Source: Nageia nagi
Taxonomy: Eukaryota; Pinophyta
NCBI GenBank assembly: GCA_050084985.1
Contig: JBITNC010000001.1
Location: 192,324,001 to 192,388,000 of the forward strand
DNA length: 64,000 nt
Reading direction: 5' to 3'
Of the stretch, positions 60,940 to 64,000 are shown in pieces; the stretch's first letter is position 1; each line of letters starts with the position of its first letter. The notes beneath the pieces were generated by a model, which was not told the DNA's origin, made no database searches, and saw only the letters and a program-made list of their open reading frames with translations. The translations under genes and the position numbers were made by a program.

Positions 60940-63240
60940 CACAATGTTAAACCTATTAAGTGTTTTATTTACACATTATATTCCAAAGGAATTATTTTCT
61001 ACTAGTAATGAAAATGTAAATATTTCTTATGCACCTACTAATCTTGTAGCTAAGAAAGATTCCAAATGAAGAAATATTGGTAAATCAAAGGTGGTTCAAT
61101 TATGGAGTGAGAGAATACATACAAAATAACCATTTGTAGATGTACAGGGGAAAATAACTAAAGATGCTAGTGAAAGTATTTTAGATAAAGAGAGCTTTGC
61201 AGAAAGATATGATAGTTCAATAAAGATAATAAATAAGAGGGTTTATTTTGATAATGATGGATTCAAAATCCCACATAATCAATAAATTTCTCCTATAAAT
61301 TATGAATTATTCAAAAAAATCATGAGCTCTAAAGAAAATAAACACAAATTCACCAAGCTTCTTAATGGGCTACCCATTGAGGAAAAAGCTTACATAGTTG
61401 ACAATTGAAGATGAAGATGTAGCAAAGAAATGAAGATTATGGAATTATAATAGGAAAAATGAATGCATACCTCCTGATTATATGAATATTACACTAGAAA
61501 ATATGAATTTAGGATTCTTAACAAATATTTTTGTACCTATGCTGAATATTTTCCTATTCATTCTTCCTAATCCCAACATGAACGCTCATGTTAGTGTTGA
61601 TGCTCACCCTAGCATGGATGTTGATACTTAGGAAGAAAAAATGGTTCCAATACCTTTGGTTATCTCTATTATAGATATAATTATAGGAATGTAACAAAAG
61701 ACTATTATTTTGACTCAAAATATTAGCCAAAACATTATCCAACCTGCTACATTGCCCAACTTGCTTCATTAGGAAGATCAAGTTGATAATCCAATTTTGA
61801 TAAAAAATGTTGAAGATTCATTTATACAAGTTATGTAGATTAAGCATATTGAAGAATTAAATGAATACACATATATGTTTTTTGAATATGAGTGTGATCT
61901 AGAGGAACCTAGAAAGTATGAAGCGATTAACAAAATTCTTAAAGAGGTTAATATTCCATACTCAAATTAGTTAGAGGAAGATAACATTATAAAAGCCAGA
62001 TTTCTTTATTCAATAGATGAACTTGAAGTTGAAAATTTGAGTATACCAAAAAAGATATCCTATTATAAAGGATTGATTCAAAAATTTCAAGATGATTACG
62101 AAACAAAATATGATTATTTCAGCCAAAGAATAAGAAATTAATTTGATGTCCCATCATAATGCAAGAAGAGAGGATATATCAAGAGGAATATGTTGATAAA
62201 TTTCTTGCCCAAGCTATGTAGCCCATTTTTGGTAGATTCAAGAGAAAAATGATATTAAATCTATAGAATTACTAAAGTGTAACATGGAGAACATGTTACT
62301 GATGACTCATGCTAATAGATAATGGTTAGTTTTTACAACTTTACACAACATCATCCATGATAGAAACAACAAAATTGGAGCTTTCAAAATTCTCCAACCT
62401 AGATAATAGTTATCTATATTTGAGCATGGAAAACATTTCAAACCACCAATCAAGGAAAATATTAAGGCAATTGTACAAGCACCAACATTACAAGAAATAA
62501 ACATTGAATACACACAAAGAGTTATAACTCACAACAAAGAATCCTACAAATAGAAAAGCATCAAGGTTTGCAACCTATAAGAAATTAGGAAAGCAATCCA
62601 TTATGCATGAGAATTAAATCTAATATATTGTATTCTAGAAAATATATGAAGTTCACAAAGTTTGGTGGTACTAATGATCCATGCCTTCATTTTTGTATCT
62701 TCTTTTATGAAGTCTCCTTAATCATAATGGATGATGACTTGCATGCTTAATTATTTTTGTTATATTTAATAAGAGATGTTAAGGAATGGTTTAACAAGTT
62801 ACCACATGCTAGTATTGAAGGATTTGCATAACTAAAGACTATATTTTATGATCATTATCATATTCGTATTGCAAAGAAGGTAACATTCACTGACCTAATG
62901 AAAATAAGTCAAAGAGAAGGTAACATCCACCTAATTCTACCACTCAATGATCCTTAACATCTAGTGTTCCAAGTGAGTGTAAGTCATATTAGTCTTGTGA
63001 TTATCATTAATAGTGAGGACATGTGACAAATTATTGCATACCATTATTAACAAGATTTAGGATTTGATTTATCAAAATAAGGTGTCTTTTCTGGAGCTAA
63101 AGGATACAAAATCAGAAAATAAGATAAGAAAATTATGAGGACCTCAACATGAGCAAAAAAAAACATGGGAATTTTTAACAATCCATTCCCTAACTTCATC
63201 AAAGCTAAATCACTAAATACAAGCATCAACTTTGTTGGTA
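60940..63240 (+). pseudogene. Ty3/gypsy gag remnant
   Basis: The + strand starts MLNLLSVLFTHYI near 60942 and continues through protein-like pieces ('ESILDKESFAERYDSS', 'GFKIPHNQ', 'KFTKLLNGLPIEEKAYIVDN'). The clear gag domain is at 62645-62940: KFTKFGGTNDPCLHFCIFFY, 'YLIRDVKEWFNKLPHASIEGF' and 'IFYDHYHIRIAKKVTFTDLM'. This is the Retrotrans_gag type capsid domain. Stops lie throughout. Protease, RT and integrase, if present, would be further right, and none is visible before the window ends. Confidence 0.65.
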
Positions 63241-64000
63241 ATATCAACCCAATACAACAAAAAGGTACACATTATTGTTCTCATTCATGTCATTTATAGT
63301 TTGTCTTACATATATAGTAACATAGATGTTATTATTTTATTTTTGTGATCAAACCTCCTTTAAAACCCCACTTCTACATTAGGATGTATTACCTTTTCCC
63401 TTTACCTTATCTACATTGGGGGCATTCATAATCCATTAACTAAAGATCCCCCTTCCTCTTTTGTAATCCAATGCTAACAGTGATACCAATGCATGTGCTA
63501 GTCTTCTCTCACAATCACCAAAAATCATTAGTGTAGTGAGTCCACCCATATCTTCTTAATGATAATCTTTAATACCTTGACCAACATTTATATCCTTTAC
63601 CAAGAAAAATTGGGCTATGAATTTCTTAATAATTTTATATTTCATGGAAACCTAATGATTTTTCTACCATTCGAACTTTGTTTTTATCTAAACCTTTAAG
63701 GGAGACCATATTGGAGGTAAAGAGGCCATAGTTAGATTTGCTCTTCATCTATTAAGCCAACATCCATGTTAGGTTCCTTGGAGTTTTTCTAGCATAGTCT
63801 ATAATTTTCCATCACCTCTTAACCATTAGATTACTTTAAACTATGTGTCACTTTGGGGTTCTATCATGAGTTCATTTTTACATTTAGGGTTCATTTTTGA
63901 CTTAAAATTTACAACCATACAACCTTGATACCATCTTAGTTTCTTATGGTCACTTCATGAAATTCTGACCCTATCCATAATCATGAGTAGTTAAACCACA
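63241..64000. other. Spacer to the window end
   Basis: No recognisable gene or repeat; possibly more decayed retroelement interior. Confidence 0.4.

Noticed and set aside
1-64000. A new defence, mobile or biosynthetic gene system
   Set aside because: Apart from the syntaxin gene, all coding-like regions are broken by stops and belong to retroelements, PPR pseudogenes or unknown decayed ORFs. I see no intact multi-gene arrangement.

Overview
This looks like a stretch of a large, AT-rich plant nuclear genome. A gymnosperm is my best guess, but that is inference: the window holds one clean gene in 64 kb, very old LTR retrotransposons of plant type, initiator-Met-like primer binding sites, and plant PPR and SYP protein families. 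I see no rRNA, tRNA, CRISPR array or prokaryotic gene system.

The one convincing intact gene is an intronless plasma-membrane Qa-SNARE (plant syntaxin, SYP12-like) on the + strand at 39349-40239. It lies in a locally GC-richer island of about 1.4 kb. Everything else that looks coding is broken by stops and frameshifts.

The main architectural feature is a direct segmental duplication. Copy 1 is about 10354-25942 and copy 2 about 28174-38632, both in the same orientation. Each copy contains, in order: a degenerate minus-strand PPR-like array of about nine 186-bp (62-codon) units; a broken + strand gene-like block; a roughly 160-bp tandem array built around a 60-nt exon-like segment; and further broken + strand coding blocks of unknown family. 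Later insertions are dated by the other copy. Copy 1 carries a Ty3/gypsy element (14490-20696, minus strand). Copy 2 carries a 1.06-kb TIR element (36284-37344) and a 349-bp hAT-like MITE (38065-38413), and copy 1 still shows the empty site for both. A probable LTR (26666-28172) lies between the copies and ends exactly where copy 2 begins.

From 41.5 kb on, retroelement remnants dominate. They are a Sirevirus-like Ty1/copia element (41541-46690, minus) with four polypurine-like tracts; a short Ty1/copia element with paired LTRs (48428-52975, plus) whose protease region is split by a 1.1-kb CACTA-like element; a decayed gypsy gag/protease region (53215-56400, plus); and another gypsy gag (about 60940-63240, plus). 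The first 10 kb is AT-rich spacer with a possible LTR relic, simple repeats, a 240-bp tandem duplication, a foldback element and unrecognised gene-like debris.

I found no new functional system. The most informative content is the stratigraphy of the duplication and its nested insertions, plus the two unusual tandem arrays inside it (PPR units and mini-exon).
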